Origin: Shewanella kaireitica
GTDB lineage: Bacteria; Pseudomonadota; Gammaproteobacteria; Enterobacterales; Shewanellaceae
Length of the DNA: 64,000 nt
Assembly (NCBI RefSeq): GCF_023284045.1
Contig: NZ_JAKIKQ010000002.1
Coordinates: 1-64,000 of the forward strand
Direction of reading: 5' to 3'
Positions 41,999 through 51,186 of the stretch are shown one piece after another. Position numbers and translations under genes: made by a program. The notes under the pieces were generated by a model. It saw only the letters and a list, made by a program, of their open reading frames with translations. It was not told the DNA's origin and searched no databases. The number at the start of each line of letters is the position of its first letter. Position 1 is the first letter of the stretch.

Positions 41999-42097
41999 TT
42001 AGCCCTTGTAAGCCATGGCGTATATTCCGCCACGCAAAACATCTGTGTTTAACCAAAAGCTTTGCGAATAAATAGTTGTGCTCTTTGTAAATGACAT
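41999..42097 (-). CDS. 32-residue protein, tandem paralogue 2
   Basis: The gene starts at ATG 42097, preceded by TTAGGAGTATTGATT, and stops at TAA 41999-42001. The product begins MSFTKSTTIYSQSFW, then LNTDVLRGGIYAM and ends AYKG. It is the same length as paralogue 1, with differences Ala/Lys, Ser/Thr, Leu/Ile, Thr/Ala and Phe/Tyr. The core from TIYSQSFW through DVLRGG is identical. It is the promoter-proximal unit next to the M17 aminopeptidase gene, but has its own promoter and terminator. Confidence 0.8.
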   Translation of the reverse strand: MSFTKSTTIYSQSFWLNTDVLRGGIYAMAYKG

Positions 42098-42178
42098 AAT
42101 CAATACTCCTAACTAAGTTGAATTCCAAATACTCTGCATGCTAATTGCGCCCCTTCGTGGGTTAAGCAAAGCCAACTC

Positions 42179-42219
42179 GTCGCTCGATTCCTTGGAGAAT
42201 TATCCATCCTGGATAGACT
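42179..42219 (-). promoter_or_regulatory. Conserved structured leader of unit 2
   Basis: This is identical over 41 bases to the unit 1 leader at 41535-41575, although the sequences on both sides diverge. That points to selection on this RNA or DNA element itself. Confidence 0.75.
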
Positions 42220-42254
42220 AGCTCGATTAGACACCTGCCTAATCAACGGAAATC

Positions 42255-42333
42255 ATTATATCTAAATGTAGTTTTATTACAACTGTTTTTATTAAAAAAG
42301 CCAAAAAACAACTCAAACTGTAATTTTATTACC
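42255..42333 (-). promoter_or_regulatory. Promoter and paired operators of unit 2
   Basis: On the minus strand TTGTAA (42277-42282) and TATAAT (42255-42260) are 16 bases apart. The -35 overlaps TGTAATAAAACTACA (42267-42281). A second copy GGTAATAAAATTACA lies at 42319-42333, 52 bases centre to centre, five helical turns. The layout repeats that of unit 1. Confidence 0.78.
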
Positions 42334-42342
42334 TAAAAACAC

Positions 42343-42370
42343 ATTAAAAAGCCGACTTCAGTGTCGGCTT
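42343..42370 (-). terminator. Terminator of the M17 aminopeptidase gene
   Basis: On the minus strand AAGCCGACACTGAAGTCGGCTT is followed by TTTAATG, 23 bases past the aminopeptidase stop. It insulates the small-gene units. Confidence 0.85.
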
Positions 42371-42392
42371 TGAGTGTTTTGCTGTGTAAAAC

Positions 42393-43931
42393 CTACTGAC
42401 TATCGACCATATAGTTAAACAACCCAACTAATGGTGTTGCTGTTGGGCTACCATATTGCGGGTGACCTTCGGTTGCGCTACCCGCGATATCTAAGTGCGT
42501 ATAAGCGATAGGTGTATCGCTATTTAAACCATGCTGGCTTAACCCTGATGCTTGGATTAAAAACGCTGCCGGGTACTGATGACCACGAGCTGTCACCGAT
42601 GAAGGTGCATTATTTGATGACAACATGTCTGCAGCCGCAGACGGATCAATAATTTTACTAAAATCATCTCGACGCAATTGACTAACTTCTATTGGTTCTC
42701 CCCAAATTGCCGCCTGTTGCTGAATACGCTCGGCAACGTTCGCCTGCTTAGCGACACTATTTTCTACAGCTGCTGTATAACCACCAAAACAGCGCACCAC
42801 GTGACCGGTTAACGTTGCAACAGAGTACATCTCAGGTTTTACCGCTGATTCCGCTTTAAGACGTAGATGCGACAGTAGATCCGCTAATACCAGTCGCCCT
42901 TCCGCGTCAGTATTACCAATACGCACACGTTTGCCAGCATGACTGGTAATAATTTCATCGGTCACAAATGCCTCACTACCTATGCTATTTCGCACTAAGC
43001 CTAGCTCAGCAACAATACGGATCCCCTTCGGTTTAAGCATACTAACGGTTTTTAGCAATCCAGCCACAGCTGCAGCGCCGCCCTTATCACGACTCATGCC
43101 GGCCATACCACCCGCAATCTTGATATCTGCGCCGCCAGTGTCATAAACCACACCTTTACCTGCAAACATAAAGGTGCGTTCGATTTCGCCCTCGCCAACA
43201 TACTCCAGCTTAACCACTCGAGGCTGATGTCTCAGCACAGCAAAAGATGAACGGCCAACCGCGCTCAGTAGCGGATAATCTCGCTCTAGAATATCTCTGT
43301 CCTCTACCACTGACATCGTTAAACCACTCTCAGCAAGGGCGGCTAAGCAGTAGTCGGCAAAAGCAGGTGCTGACATGCGCTCAGGCTCGGTACCACAAAG
43401 ATCACGTGCTAACACGCGTCCAGCTTCGATTGCCGTTAGCGTCGCTGCGTGATGGGCATCACTAAGTAAACCAATACACTCTAGCGCTTCATCAGCCCCA
43501 CCCGCTTCGCGGAGCTCAAGTGCCTGCCATAACTCTTGTCCGCACGCTAAAGCCGATACCTCAGCCGCTTTTTGATAACGCGACTCTCCGATACCATTGA
43601 CTAATAACAATGGTCGCTTGGCCCCCGCTTCTTTAGCGACTCTAATGCCTTGACGCGCCGCATCAGCAAATACCCGCACATCTTCATACTCATCAGTTGC
43701 TTTGGTTACTGGCGCAATGACTAATCGGCCACCCGCAATGCCTGGCGCAAACAACAGCGTTACCGATTTGCCAACTCGCTGGTCAACTTTCTGACCATGA
43801 TTAGCAAGTAGCGCAACTTCTTCAACCTTAATCGCATTGAGATCCGCGGCGACAACAACTAGCGCATCCCATCCATTACCTTCAAAAATCGCCTCTTGAG
43901 AGGCTACATCAACATATTTAACTACAGCCAT
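42393..43931 (-). CDS. M17-family leucyl aminopeptidase
   Basis: This is a cytosolic manganese/zinc aminopeptidase removing N-terminal residues. The 512-residue protein has a divergent N-terminal domain and the catalytic domain with GKGVVYDTGGADIKIAGGM (usual family form has DSGG), a SRDKGGAAAVAG segment and the M17 signature NTDAEGRLVLADLL near residue 338. Its divergence from canonical PepA suggests a second M17 paralogue, so no symbol is given. It converges on nothing and is terminated ahead of the small-gene units. Confidence 0.9.
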   Translation of the reverse strand: MAVVKYVDVASQEAIFEGNGWDALVVVAADLNAIKVEEVALLANHGQKVDQRVGKSVTLLFAPGIAGGRLVIAPVTKATDEYEDVRVFADAARQGIRVAKEAGAKRPLLLVNGIGESRYQKAAEVSALACGQELWQALELREAGGADEALECIGLLSDAHHAATLTAIEAGRVLARDLCGTEPERMSAPAFADYCLAALAESGLTMSVVEDRDILERDYPLLSAVGRSSFAVLRHQPRVVKLEYVGEGEIERTFMFAGKGVVYDTGGADIKIAGGMAGMSRDKGGAAAVAGLLKTVSMLKPKGIRIVAELGLVRNSIGSEAFVTDEIITSHAGKRVRIGNTDAEGRLVLADLLSHLRLKAESAVKPEMYSVATLTGHVVRCFGGYTAAVENSVAKQANVAERIQQQAAIWGEPIEVSQLRRDDFSKIIDPSAAADMLSSNNAPSSVTARGHQYPAAFLIQASGLSQHGLNSDTPIAYTHLDIAGSATEGHPQYGSPTATPLVGLFNYMVDSQ

Positions 43932-44157
43932 GACCCTTCCTTTTTATTTTTAATTGCTGGCATTATTATCCTATTGCGTGCAGATTACCAACGACTTCAT
44001 CAAGCTTGAAACCTTCTATGGCAACTTCTGCTGACACTGAATAGGTAAAGCGCAGTAAACCTCTCTTGCAGTTACTGAGACTATGGTAGAATATTGCCAT
44101 TTTCAGCCTCAAGCGCACCAGCGCAGTAGTGATAATCTCAAAATAGAGGAACTTTCT

Positions 44158-45621
44158 GTGACCGCACTAAACCAGCTACAACCACAAGCACTTTGGCAAT
44201 GGTTCGAACAAATCTGTGCCATTCCACACCCTTCAAAGCATGAGCAAGCTCTAAGTGAGCACATTCAAGCTTGGGCGAAAGATAAACAGCTTTCTGTTGT
44301 CGAAGATAAAGTCGGTAACCTTATTATCAAGAAAGCCGCAACAGCGGGCATGGAAGATCGTAAAACCGTCGTTCTGCAGGCGCATATCGATATGGTTCCA
44401 CAAAAGAATGCCGATAAAGTGCATGACTTTGAAAAAGATCCCATCGATGCCTACGTTGAAGATGACTGGGTAAAAGCCCGTGGTACTACACTTGGTGCCG
44501 ATAACGGTATTGGTATGGCTTCGGCTCTAGCAGTGCTAGGCGCTGATGATATTGCTCATGGCCCACTAGAAGTGCTGCTAACTATCGATGAAGAAGCCGG
44601 TATGACCGGTGCATTCGGCTTGGAAGCTGGCATGCTTGAAGCAGAGATATTGATCAATACTGACTCTGAACAAGAGGGTGAGATCTACATGGGCTGCGCG
44701 GGTGGCGTAGATGGCCAGATTAGCGTGCCTATGGTTTGGCAATCTCCAGAGCCAAGTAACTCAAGCTATACACTTTCGCTTGCGGGTCTTAAAGGTGGCC
44801 ACTCAGGAGTGAATATTCATTTGGGTCGTGGAAATGCTAACAAGTTACTGGCTAGGTTTTTGTTTGATCACAGCGATGAATTAGCGCTTGAACTAACAAA
44901 CTTCACTGGTGGTTCACTGCGTAACGCAATCCCACGTGAAGCACAAATTAGTTTTATGCTACCAGCTGAAAATGTCACTCTGCTGCAAAGTCGCATTAGC
45001 GAATTTCAAGCATTAGTTCGCCAAGAATTAGCCATTGCCGACCCAGACACTGAGCTAACGCTGACAGAAATACCTGCAGAAACTAAAGTGATGAGTGAAG
45101 ACTCTCAGCAAATTTTGATCGATATCCTCAACGCTTGCCCTAATGGCGTAGTGCGTATGAGCGATGAAGTTGAAGGCGTCACTGAAACCTCGTTAAATGT
45201 TGGTGTTATTAGCACGGAGACTGATTCAGTGCAGGTGCTTTGCCTAATTCGCTCACTGATTGATTCAGGCCGTGAAGAGATAGAGGGCGTACTTACCTCA
45301 TTGAGCAACCTTGCTGGTGCTAATGTTGAGTTTAGTGGCGCATATCCTGGTTGGAAGCCAGACAACAGCTCGCCTGTGATGGCAAGTGTGCGTGAAACTT
45401 ATGAAGATATCTACAACAAAGAGCCGACTATCATGGTGATCCATGCCGGCCTTGAGTGTGGTTTATTTAAAAAGCCTTACCCAGAAATGGACATGGTTTC
45501 TATTGGCCCAACCATCCGCTACCCACATAGTCCAGATGAAAAAGTCAATATCACTACCGTTGGTCAGTACTGGAAACTATTGCTGGCAGTACTTGAACGT
45601 ACTCCAGTGAAAGGCAGCTAA
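44158..45621 (+). CDS. pepD: Aminoacyl-histidine dipeptidase (peptidase D)
   Basis: PepD is an M20 di-zinc dipeptidase with broad specificity including Xaa-His. The 487-residue product begins MTALNQLQPQALWQWFEQIC. It shows the metal motifs LQAHIDMVPQK, GTTLGADNGIGMA and TIDEEAGMTGAFGLE, with the dimerisation lid around GLKGGHSGVNIH. The GTG at 44158 is chosen because AGAGGA is seven bases upstream. A frame opening 25 codons earlier is not homologous. Confidence 0.95.
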   Translation: MTALNQLQPQALWQWFEQICAIPHPSKHEQALSEHIQAWAKDKQLSVVEDKVGNLIIKKAATAGMEDRKTVVLQAHIDMVPQKNADKVHDFEKDPIDAYVEDDWVKARGTTLGADNGIGMASALAVLGADDIAHGPLEVLLTIDEEAGMTGAFGLEAGMLEAEILINTDSEQEGEIYMGCAGGVDGQISVPMVWQSPEPSNSSYTLSLAGLKGGHSGVNIHLGRGNANKLLARFLFDHSDELALELTNFTGGSLRNAIPREAQISFMLPAENVTLLQSRISEFQALVRQELAIADPDTELTLTEIPAETKVMSEDSQQILIDILNACPNGVVRMSDEVEGVTETSLNVGVISTETDSVQVLCLIRSLIDSGREEIEGVLTSLSNLAGANVEFSGAYPGWKPDNSSPVMASVRETYEDIYNKEPTIMVIHAGLECGLFKKPYPEMDMVSIGPTIRYPHSPDEKVNITTVGQYWKLLLAVLERTPVKGS

Positions 45622-45639
45622 TCGCTTATTCAGTCCATT

Positions 45640-45668
45640 AAAAAGCCGCTCATGAGCGGCTTTTTTGT
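45640..45668 (+). terminator. pepD terminator
   Basis: AAAAGCCGCTCATGAGCGGCTTTTTT lies 16 bases past pepD. The A-rich left arm also lets it serve dinB converging from the right. Confidence 0.88.
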
Positions 45669-45685
45669 CTTTATACTATTGCGGC

Positions 45686-46762
45686 TTAAAAACCGAGGTC
45701 CATTTGCGGCGGCTCTGTCCCTTCATGGCTATCGGCTCGGCTATCTGAAGCTAAGCCTACGGAAACTCCCAATAAACGAATACCGCGATCATGTTGGCGC
45801 TCCATTGCTTGCTCTAGTAGTTGATAAAACAGATTAACGGAGATCTCATCACTGCGATGTTCAATCGTTGTCTGCTTAAAATCTTCAAACTTGAGCTTAA
45901 CCACCTGTTTATGGATAACGCGATCTTTTGCGCTACGGTTAACTCTAACGCCCAGCTCTTGTATAAGCTGCGGTATCACCGCACGGCATTGCTCCAAGGT
46001 ATGAATATCTTTTGCCAATGTGGTTTCAACGCCCACAGACTTGCGTTCCCTGTTTGGGGATATTGCTCGGTTATCGATCCCTTTTGCCCTTTCTATCAAT
46101 ATTGCACCAAATTTTCCAAACCGTTCTAACAGCTTGTTTTGTGGGTAAGCCTGAATGTCTGCGCAGGTGTTCAAACCAAGGTCGGTTAGCTTTTTAGCAG
46201 TGACCTTGCCGACACCGGGAATTTTGATTAATGGCAAGGTTTTTACAAACTCGTCTATTTGGTCTGGTCTCACAAGATACTGGCCGTTTGGCTTATTTAG
46301 ATCTGAGGCTATCTTGGCAAGAAATTTAACCGGCGCTATGCCCGCCGATGCAGTCAGCCCTGTCTCGGCAAATATCTCCTCTCGGATCGCTTTTGCCATC
46401 AACGTTGCTGAGCCTTGGCAGTGGTCGCTTTCTGTGACATCAAGATATGCCTCATCGAGCGACAATGGTTCTATCAAGTCGGTATAACGCTCAAACACCG
46501 CTCTAATTTGGCGAGAGACATCTTTATAGACCTGCATTCTACCTGGCACTAATATAAGATCAGGACAAAGCTTAAGGGCGTAACCTGATGCCATGGCTGA
46601 ACGCACGCCAAATTTACGCGCCTCATAGTTACAAGTGCTTATCACACCACGGCGATCACTTCTGCCACCCACAGCGATAGGTTTACCTTGTAACTCTGGA
46701 AAATCACGCATCTCTACCGCAGCGTAAAAGCAGTCCATGTCGACATGAATTATTTTTTGCAA
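45686..46762 (-). CDS. dinB: DNA polymerase IV
   Basis: This is an error-prone Y-family polymerase for translesion synthesis. The 358-residue protein has the catalytic residues in [14 protein letters not shown] (Asp8) and SLDEAYLD (Asp103, Glu104), the steric-gate Phe-Tyr region, two HhH motifs ([12 protein letters not shown]) and the little-finger domain. The C-terminus ends PPQMDLGF, of beta-clamp-binding type. The start is TTG 46762 with GGAGGG seven bases before it. A LexA box lies 25 bases upstream. Confidence 0.96.
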   Translation of the reverse strand: MQKIIHVDMDCFYAAVEMRDFPELQGKPIAVGGRSDRRGVISTCNYEARKFGVRSAMASGYALKLCPDLILVPGRMQVYKDVSRQIRAVFERYTDLIEPLSLDEAYLDVTESDHCQGSATLMAKAIREEIFAETGLTASAGIAPVKFLAKIASDLNKPNGQYLVRPDQIDEFVKTLPLIKIPGVGKVTAKKLTDLGLNTCADIQAYPQNKLLERFGKFGAILIERAKGIDNRAISPNRERKSVGVETTLAKDIHTLEQCRAVIPQLIQELGVRVNRSAKDRVIHKQVVKLKFEDFKQTTIEHRSDEISVNLFYQLLEQAMERQHDRGIRLLGVSVGLASDSRADSHEGTEPPQMDLGF

Positions 46763-46786
46763 TCTTAAGCCCTCCGCAGAGGATGA

Positions 46787-46806
46787 TACTGTATATAAAA
46801 ACAGTA
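46787..46806 (-). promoter_or_regulatory. LexA (SOS) box of dinB
   Basis: TACTGTATATAAAAACAGTA matches the gammaproteobacterial LexA consensus TACTGTATATAWAWACAGTA at every defined base. It lies upstream of dinB and no other gene starts from it. Confidence 0.95.
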
Positions 46807-46874
46807 CTCAAGAAAAGTTAACGATGAGAGCTTAACATGCGTAATTTATCAGCTGTATTTATACCGCAACACAT

Positions 46875-46902
46875 AATAAAAACGGAGCCAATAGGCTCCG
46901 TT
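46875..46902 (-). terminator. Terminator of the chemoreceptor gene
   Basis: On the minus strand AACGGAGCCTATTGGCTCCGTT is followed by TTTATTATG. Confidence 0.85.
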
Positions 46903-46928
46903 TTTATTTAACAACCAACAGCAAATGG

Positions 46929-48929
46929 TTAGATTTTAAACTGCTTAATGTTACCAGACAGTGATTCAGTGACTCGGGCAAAGTCACCAAAGTTACGTGA
47001 TAACTCTTCACTGGCTGCGAGTGAATCATCAGAAAGCGCTCTAACATTTTCAACATTGCACGCCACTTCTTCAGCGACGACTGCTTGCTGACCTACAGCA
47101 GCAGAGATCTCAATGGTCTGCTGTTGAATGGCTTCAATGGCGCCAGTAATACTGTCCAATGCCACTTCCACCTTTCCAGTGAGTTCCTGACCGATATTGG
47201 CCTGCTCAACGCCCGCCTCCATCACTTGCTCAGCCTCATTGGCATTTTGCTGTAGCGTTTGGATGATCTCTTGAATGTTTGCTGTTGAATCTTGAGTACG
47301 TGATGCTAACGTTCTCACTTCATCAGCCACAACCGCGAATCCTCTGCCCTGCTCACCCGCTCTTGCAGCCTCAATCGCCGCATTAAGCGCCAATAAGTTA
47401 GTTTGCTCAGCAATACCTCGTATAACATTAAGTACTTCACCAATCTGTTCTGAACGAGTTCTTAGCTGCTTTACAACCTTTGCAGCTTCAATTACTTGAG
47501 ATGATAAAGACTGCATTCCTTGGCTGGCTTGTGCAACAATGGCACCGCCCTCAACCGACTCCGTTTGTGCCTTATCGGCAAAGTCACTGGCACGTTGTGC
47601 ACTCGCGGCCATCTCTTGGCTCGTATGTGCCATCTCAGTGGCAGCTGTTGCGACAGAAGCGATCTCCTCTTTTTGCTGTGCGACAGAGTGAAGTGCACGT
47701 TCGCTAACTTCAGACGCAGCTGAAACACCATTTTCAACCTCTAGGGTTAAATCTCGAGTTTCTTGCAGCATTCCCTGAACTTTGGCGGCAAAACGGTTAA
47801 ATGCATCGCCGAGTTTACCGAGCTCATCTTCCCTATCCATTTGGATCCGTTTTGCTAAGTCACTGTCGCCTTCTGCAATATCTTCCATCGCGGCGAGTAA
47901 GCTATTGAGCTGCTTTCTAAACGGTAGCAGCATGCCCCAAACGGTAACTCCGACAAACAGCATGATCAAACATGAGAGAAGAATTGAATTAATAATAGCG
48001 TCAGTTACCGGCGCTTCAATGACCTCAGTGGGTAACATAAAGGCCAAATGCCACTTCTGCTCAGGGAAATCGCCGCCAACCTCAACGAAGCTAACCCGTT
48101 GAGGTTGGCCTTTAAAGGTGACCTCAGCAAATCCTGATGATTGTGCCTGCATCTGCCTGCTTAACGCGTTAAAGCCGTCGGTATCTTTGAACTGACTATC
48201 GACTTTTGAAGCATCTGAGCCAGGAGGAAATTTTTCAGTGAAACCTGGGAAATAAACCAACTTGCCAGCATTGGTCACAAGAAAGGCTTGTCCCGCACCT
48301 TGATACTTAATTGGTGCTAACAACTCACTTCCAATGGTATCAATCAAGATATCCATCCCGCCGATACCAATAAATCGCCCAGATTGATCTTTAACGACGG
48401 TTTTAACCGTTGCTGAAATAGATCCATCGTTGGCATCAACGGCAGGGTCGCCAACAAACATGCCGTCTTGATCTATGGCTTCTTGCCACCAAGGGCGTTT
48501 ATTGGTGTAGTACTCGCTATCATTGTAGCGGCCGTTTAGGTCAAAATATTCAAAGGTATTGGCGGAGCCAAAAAAGACGGATTTGATATCACTGTCTTGA
48601 TCGGAGAAAAACTTAAAGTATTCAACAATGGAATTGTATTGCTTATCGGACGATAGGTCGCTTAAGCGATTATTGTAATTAGCGAACCACTCCAAAACTG
48701 TTGGATCTGCAAAGACTGCGTGGATCAGCTGACCTTTGGCGACAAAGTAGCTGCGTACCTCATTAGATTTAAGCTGAACAAGCCCGGTGAGATCACTATC
48801 AATTTGTTGACGCGTACTAGTGCTTTCATTCTTAACTAAGAACAATGCGACGATGGTAAACAATACCGCCAAAGCACCAACAATAGTCACCACCAACTGC
48901 ATACTTAGCGAGCGTTTAAACCAAAGCAT
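46929..48929 (-). CDS. Methyl-accepting chemotaxis protein with periplasmic dCache-type sensor
   Basis: The 666-residue receptor has TM1 at about residues 10-30 and a large periplasmic sensor with Cache features ([31 protein letters not shown]). TM2 lies at about 303-327, followed by a HAMP domain and a long coiled-coil signalling domain. The hairpin tip is [20 protein letters not shown], then [17 protein letters not shown], where it contacts CheA and CheW. The sensor form suggests a small organic ligand such as an amino acid, but this cannot be fixed. It is a single gene. Confidence 0.95.
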   Translation of the reverse strand: MLWFKRSLSMQLVVTIVGALAVLFTIVALFLVKNESTSTRQQIDSDLTGLVQLKSNEVRSYFVAKGQLIHAVFADPTVLEWFANYNNRLSDLSSDKQYNSIVEYFKFFSDQDSDIKSVFFGSANTFEYFDLNGRYNDSEYYTNKRPWWQEAIDQDGMFVGDPAVDANDGSISATVKTVVKDQSGRFIGIGGMDILIDTIGSELLAPIKYQGAGQAFLVTNAGKLVYFPGFTEKFPPGSDASKVDSQFKDTDGFNALSRQMQAQSSGFAEVTFKGQPQRVSFVEVGGDFPEQKWHLAFMLPTEVIEAPVTDAIINSILLSCLIMLFVGVTVWGMLLPFRKQLNSLLAAMEDIAEGDSDLAKRIQMDREDELGKLGDAFNRFAAKVQGMLQETRDLTLEVENGVSAASEVSERALHSVAQQKEEIASVATAATEMAHTSQEMAASAQRASDFADKAQTESVEGGAIVAQASQGMQSLSSQVIEAAKVVKQLRTRSEQIGEVLNVIRGIAEQTNLLALNAAIEAARAGEQGRGFAVVADEVRTLASRTQDSTANIQEIIQTLQQNANEAEQVMEAGVEQANIGQELTGKVEVALDSITGAIEAIQQQTIEISAAVGQQAVVAEEVACNVENVRALSDDSLAASEELSRNFGDFARVTESLSGNIKQFKI

Positions 48930-49182
48930 CCAATATTCCTTTATTATTATATTTTTCTAGGAATAATAAATTTAACAGAATTAACACAAGATTAAAGCAC
49001 AAAATTCAACATTTAATCGAAGGGTTGTAAAACGAAAGTTACATTGAAAGAAAAGCGCGAGCAATGGCAGGGGATCGATTCAACGCACGTTGGTAACATC
49101 AGTTTATTTAGCTAGCAGTTCTTAATCGTGGCAGTGAAAAACTCCAATAGTAACGTTCAAGTATTGAAAAGACTGGCCAATA

Positions 49183-49386
49183 CTAGAAAAGCGTCGTCAA
49201 CATTGATAATTCATCAGCAGAGAGGGCTGGCTGGCTACTATTTCTCGCTTGTGATGAAGAATTTCCTCTATTACTAGACTCAGCTAATTCAAGTTGCTGC
49301 TCAAGCTTCCTTATCTTAGAAAGAAGACGCTCAATTATCAGTTGGTTATCGCTTTCATGAACGCTATTTTTTGCTGAAATAATCAT
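49183..49386 (-). CDS. Small coiled-coil protein, unknown
   Basis: The 67-residue frame starts at ATG 49386 behind a strong GGGGAG, though at short spacing. A heptad-like helix (LIIERLLSKIRKLEQQLELAE, residues 16-36) is followed by a Ser/Asn/Gln-rich linker. No family is recognised. It may be a real small gene or a chance frame; the ribosome binding site is the main support. Confidence 0.45.
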   Translation of the reverse strand: MIISAKNSVHESDNQLIIERLLSKIRKLEQQLELAESSNRGNSSSQARNSSQPALSADELSMLTTLF

Positions 49387-49591
49387 AATCTCCCCTTTTT
49401 ATCAGCTAACCATTAAAAAATCACACTTGCGAACCTTAAAGTTAGTACAAATAACCATCGCCGCAATAAATTTTATGAATTATTTACACCTTTATTATGG
49501 TAATCCTCCTTAGCTGAATATTAGCTGTATAAACGTAGTCAAAATAAAAGCTATATTGCTTTATAAGCTTTAATTAACGCCTTAAACGTAA

Positions 49592-49621
49592 AAAGCACCG
49601 CCACGTTCAAAGTGAGGTGCT
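49592..49621 (-). terminator. Terminator of the bacterioferritin pair
   Basis: On the minus strand AGCACC...GGTGCT with inner CAC/GTG pairing runs into TTTTTACG, about 50 bases past the second bfr gene. Confidence 0.65.
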
Positions 49622-49671
49622 CTAACAAATATGACAACGTCCAGTTGATGCTACTGAGTTAGCTAAACTGA

Positions 49672-50139
49672 CTACATCTTACTTTGTAAGTAGTTCTGCA
49701 GGCCGACTTTATCAATCAAACCTAATTGCTTTTCAAGCCAGTACATATGATCAGACTCAGTCTCTTCTAGCAATACCTCTAAGATCTCACGGCTTTCGTA
49801 ATCTCTTTTCTCTTCACACAATGCAATGGCACTACGAAGATTGTCAGCCACTTGATACTCGTAGGCTAAATCGTTCTTAAGCATCTGCTCAGTATCTTTA
49901 CCTATATTGAGTGGTTCTCGACTCGCGACGTCGGGAGTGCCCTCTAGAAACAGAATTCGCTGCACCAGCTTTTTAGCATGTTCACGCTCATCATCTGATT
50001 CATGAGAGATCCGTTCATGCAGTTCATTTAACCCCCAGTCTTCGTACATCAATCCATGTACAAAATACTGATCCATCGCAGACAGTTCACCAGTGAGCAA
50101 TTTGTTTAGTGTGTCGATGACTTCTTTATTACCTTTCAT
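49672..50139 (-). CDS. bfr: Bacterioferritin subunit with ferroxidase site, lacking the haem methionine
   Basis: This is an iron-storage four-helix subunit of 155 residues. The ferroxidase ligands are retained: Glu18, Glu51, His54, Glu94 and an ExxH in TESDH. Position 52, which is the axial haem Met in haem-binding bacterioferritins, is Arg (DDEREH). This subunit should therefore oxidise iron but not hold haem between dimers. It follows the second bfr gene by 12 bases in one operon. Confidence 0.93.
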   Translation of the reverse strand: MKGNKEVIDTLNKLLTGELSAMDQYFVHGLMYEDWGLNELHERISHESDDEREHAKKLVQRILFLEGTPDVASREPLNIGKDTEQMLKNDLAYEYQVADNLRSAIALCEEKRDYESREILEVLLEETESDHMYWLEKQLGLIDKVGLQNYLQSKM

Positions 50140-50151
50140 AATTGTCTCCGG

Positions 50152-50619
50152 TTAGTCCATTTTGGATTGCAAGTAGTTTTGAATGCCTGTCAGTGAGATA
50201 AGCTCTAACTGGGCTTCAAGCCAGTCCAAGTGCTCTTCTTCATCTTCCAGCAGATCTTCTAAAATGTCGCGGCTAACATAGTCTGCTGATTGCTCACAGA
50301 GTGCTATAGCACCTCGCAGTAATACCAGTTCCTCCTCGAGCATGACTTTGTCGCATTCGAGCATCTCTTGGCTATGCTCTCCAATACGAATTTTCTCCAG
50401 CTGTTGCAGGTTCGGCAATCCTTCAAGAAACAAGATCCGTTCAATGATCTTGTCTGCATGCTTCATATCTTGAATTGATTTCTTGTAAGCTTTTTCATCA
50501 AGCTCACCCAAACCCCAATTCTTAAACATACGGGCATGGAGGAAGTATTGGTTAATGGCAGTCAGCTCGCTGGTCAGCACCTTATTAAGCTGGGCGATAA
50601 CCTTAGGTTGTCCTTTCAT
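50152..50619 (-). CDS. bfr: Bacterioferritin subunit with haem methionine, degenerate ferroxidase site
   Basis: The 155-residue subunit retains the haem ligand Met52 (IQDMKHA). It has Asp at 51 instead of Glu and Leu at 94 instead of Glu, while Glu18, His54 and DEEEH remain. It should bind haem but have a weakened di-iron centre, the complement of the neighbouring subunit. Similar two-gene heteropolymers are known in Neisseria and Pseudomonas. It is the first gene after a Fur-box-like site. Confidence 0.93.
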   Translation of the reverse strand: MKGQPKVIAQLNKVLTSELTAINQYFLHARMFKNWGLGELDEKAYKKSIQDMKHADKIIERILFLEGLPNLQQLEKIRIGEHSQEMLECDKVMLEEELVLLRGAIALCEQSADYVSRDILEDLLEDEEEHLDWLEAQLELISLTGIQNYLQSKMD

Positions 50620-50720
50620 CTGGTATTCCTTATTTAAAAATTGATCTATGTCAATAAATACAGCCTAGAACAAAAAACAAGCAAACACAAATTAACCTTA
50701 AATTTCAATGATTTAATAAA

Positions 50721-50739
50721 GATAATTATTATCATTACT
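50721..50739. promoter_or_regulatory. Fur-box-like site upstream of the bacterioferritin genes
   Basis: gataattattatcattact matches the 19-bp Fur consensus GATAATGATAATCATTATC at 15 positions. It lies about 100 bases before the first bfr start. The remaining parts of the 333-base gap show only the nqrM terminator. Confidence 0.65.
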
Positions 50740-50902
50740 ACTACAGTTCTTAATTGGAGCGGGCTTTAATAGTGCCAATATTTATGCATAAAAAGAGCAA
50801 TTTACATCAGCTAGCTGTGAGGAGGGGATATGCAGGCATTAACTTAATGCTGTTAATTAGCTCAGAAAATGCTATCAAGCATTCTTGCTAGGAATAAAAG
50901 AT

Positions 50903-50931
50903 ATAAAAAAGGCCCCTTAGAAAGGAGCCTT
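50903..50931 (-). terminator. Terminator of the nqr-apbE-nqrM operon
   Basis: On the minus strand AAGGCTCC-TTTCTAA-GGGGCCTT is followed by TTTTTATATC, 22 bases after nqrM. Confidence 0.78.
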
Positions 50932-50952
50932 AATAACAGAGCCAATAGAAAG

Positions 50953-51174
50953 TTAGATGATTCGGTTCTGCTCTAACTTTTCACGACGTTCCTGTTCAGC
51001 CATTCTGGCTTTACGCTTGTCACAAGGATCATCACAATCACATGCTTTTTCAATTCCCAGTGCGCCTAGACCACCGCAGCTCCCTGCCACCTCTTTTTTC
51101 TTAACCAAATAACCGATCGACATTAAGAAGAAAAATGCTAGTAACACGACAAATGCCGCTATAAATGTGCTCAT
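50953..51174 (-). CDS. nqrM: Na+-NQR maturation protein NqrM
   Basis: NqrM (DUF539) is needed to assemble the membrane iron centre between NqrD and NqrE. The 73-residue protein has one N-terminal membrane helix (FIAAFVVLLAFFFLMSIGYL) and four cysteines, Cys33, 45, 47 and 51, in SCGGLGALGIEKACDCDDPC, likely metal-carrying. The ATG at 51174 follows GGAG at six bases. It is the last gene of the nqr operon, directly after apbE. Confidence 0.92.
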   Translation of the reverse strand: MSTFIAAFVVLLAFFFLMSIGYLVKKKEVAGSCGGLGALGIEKACDCDDPCDKRKARMAEQERREKLEQNRII

Positions 51175-51186
51175 ATTCGACTCCAA

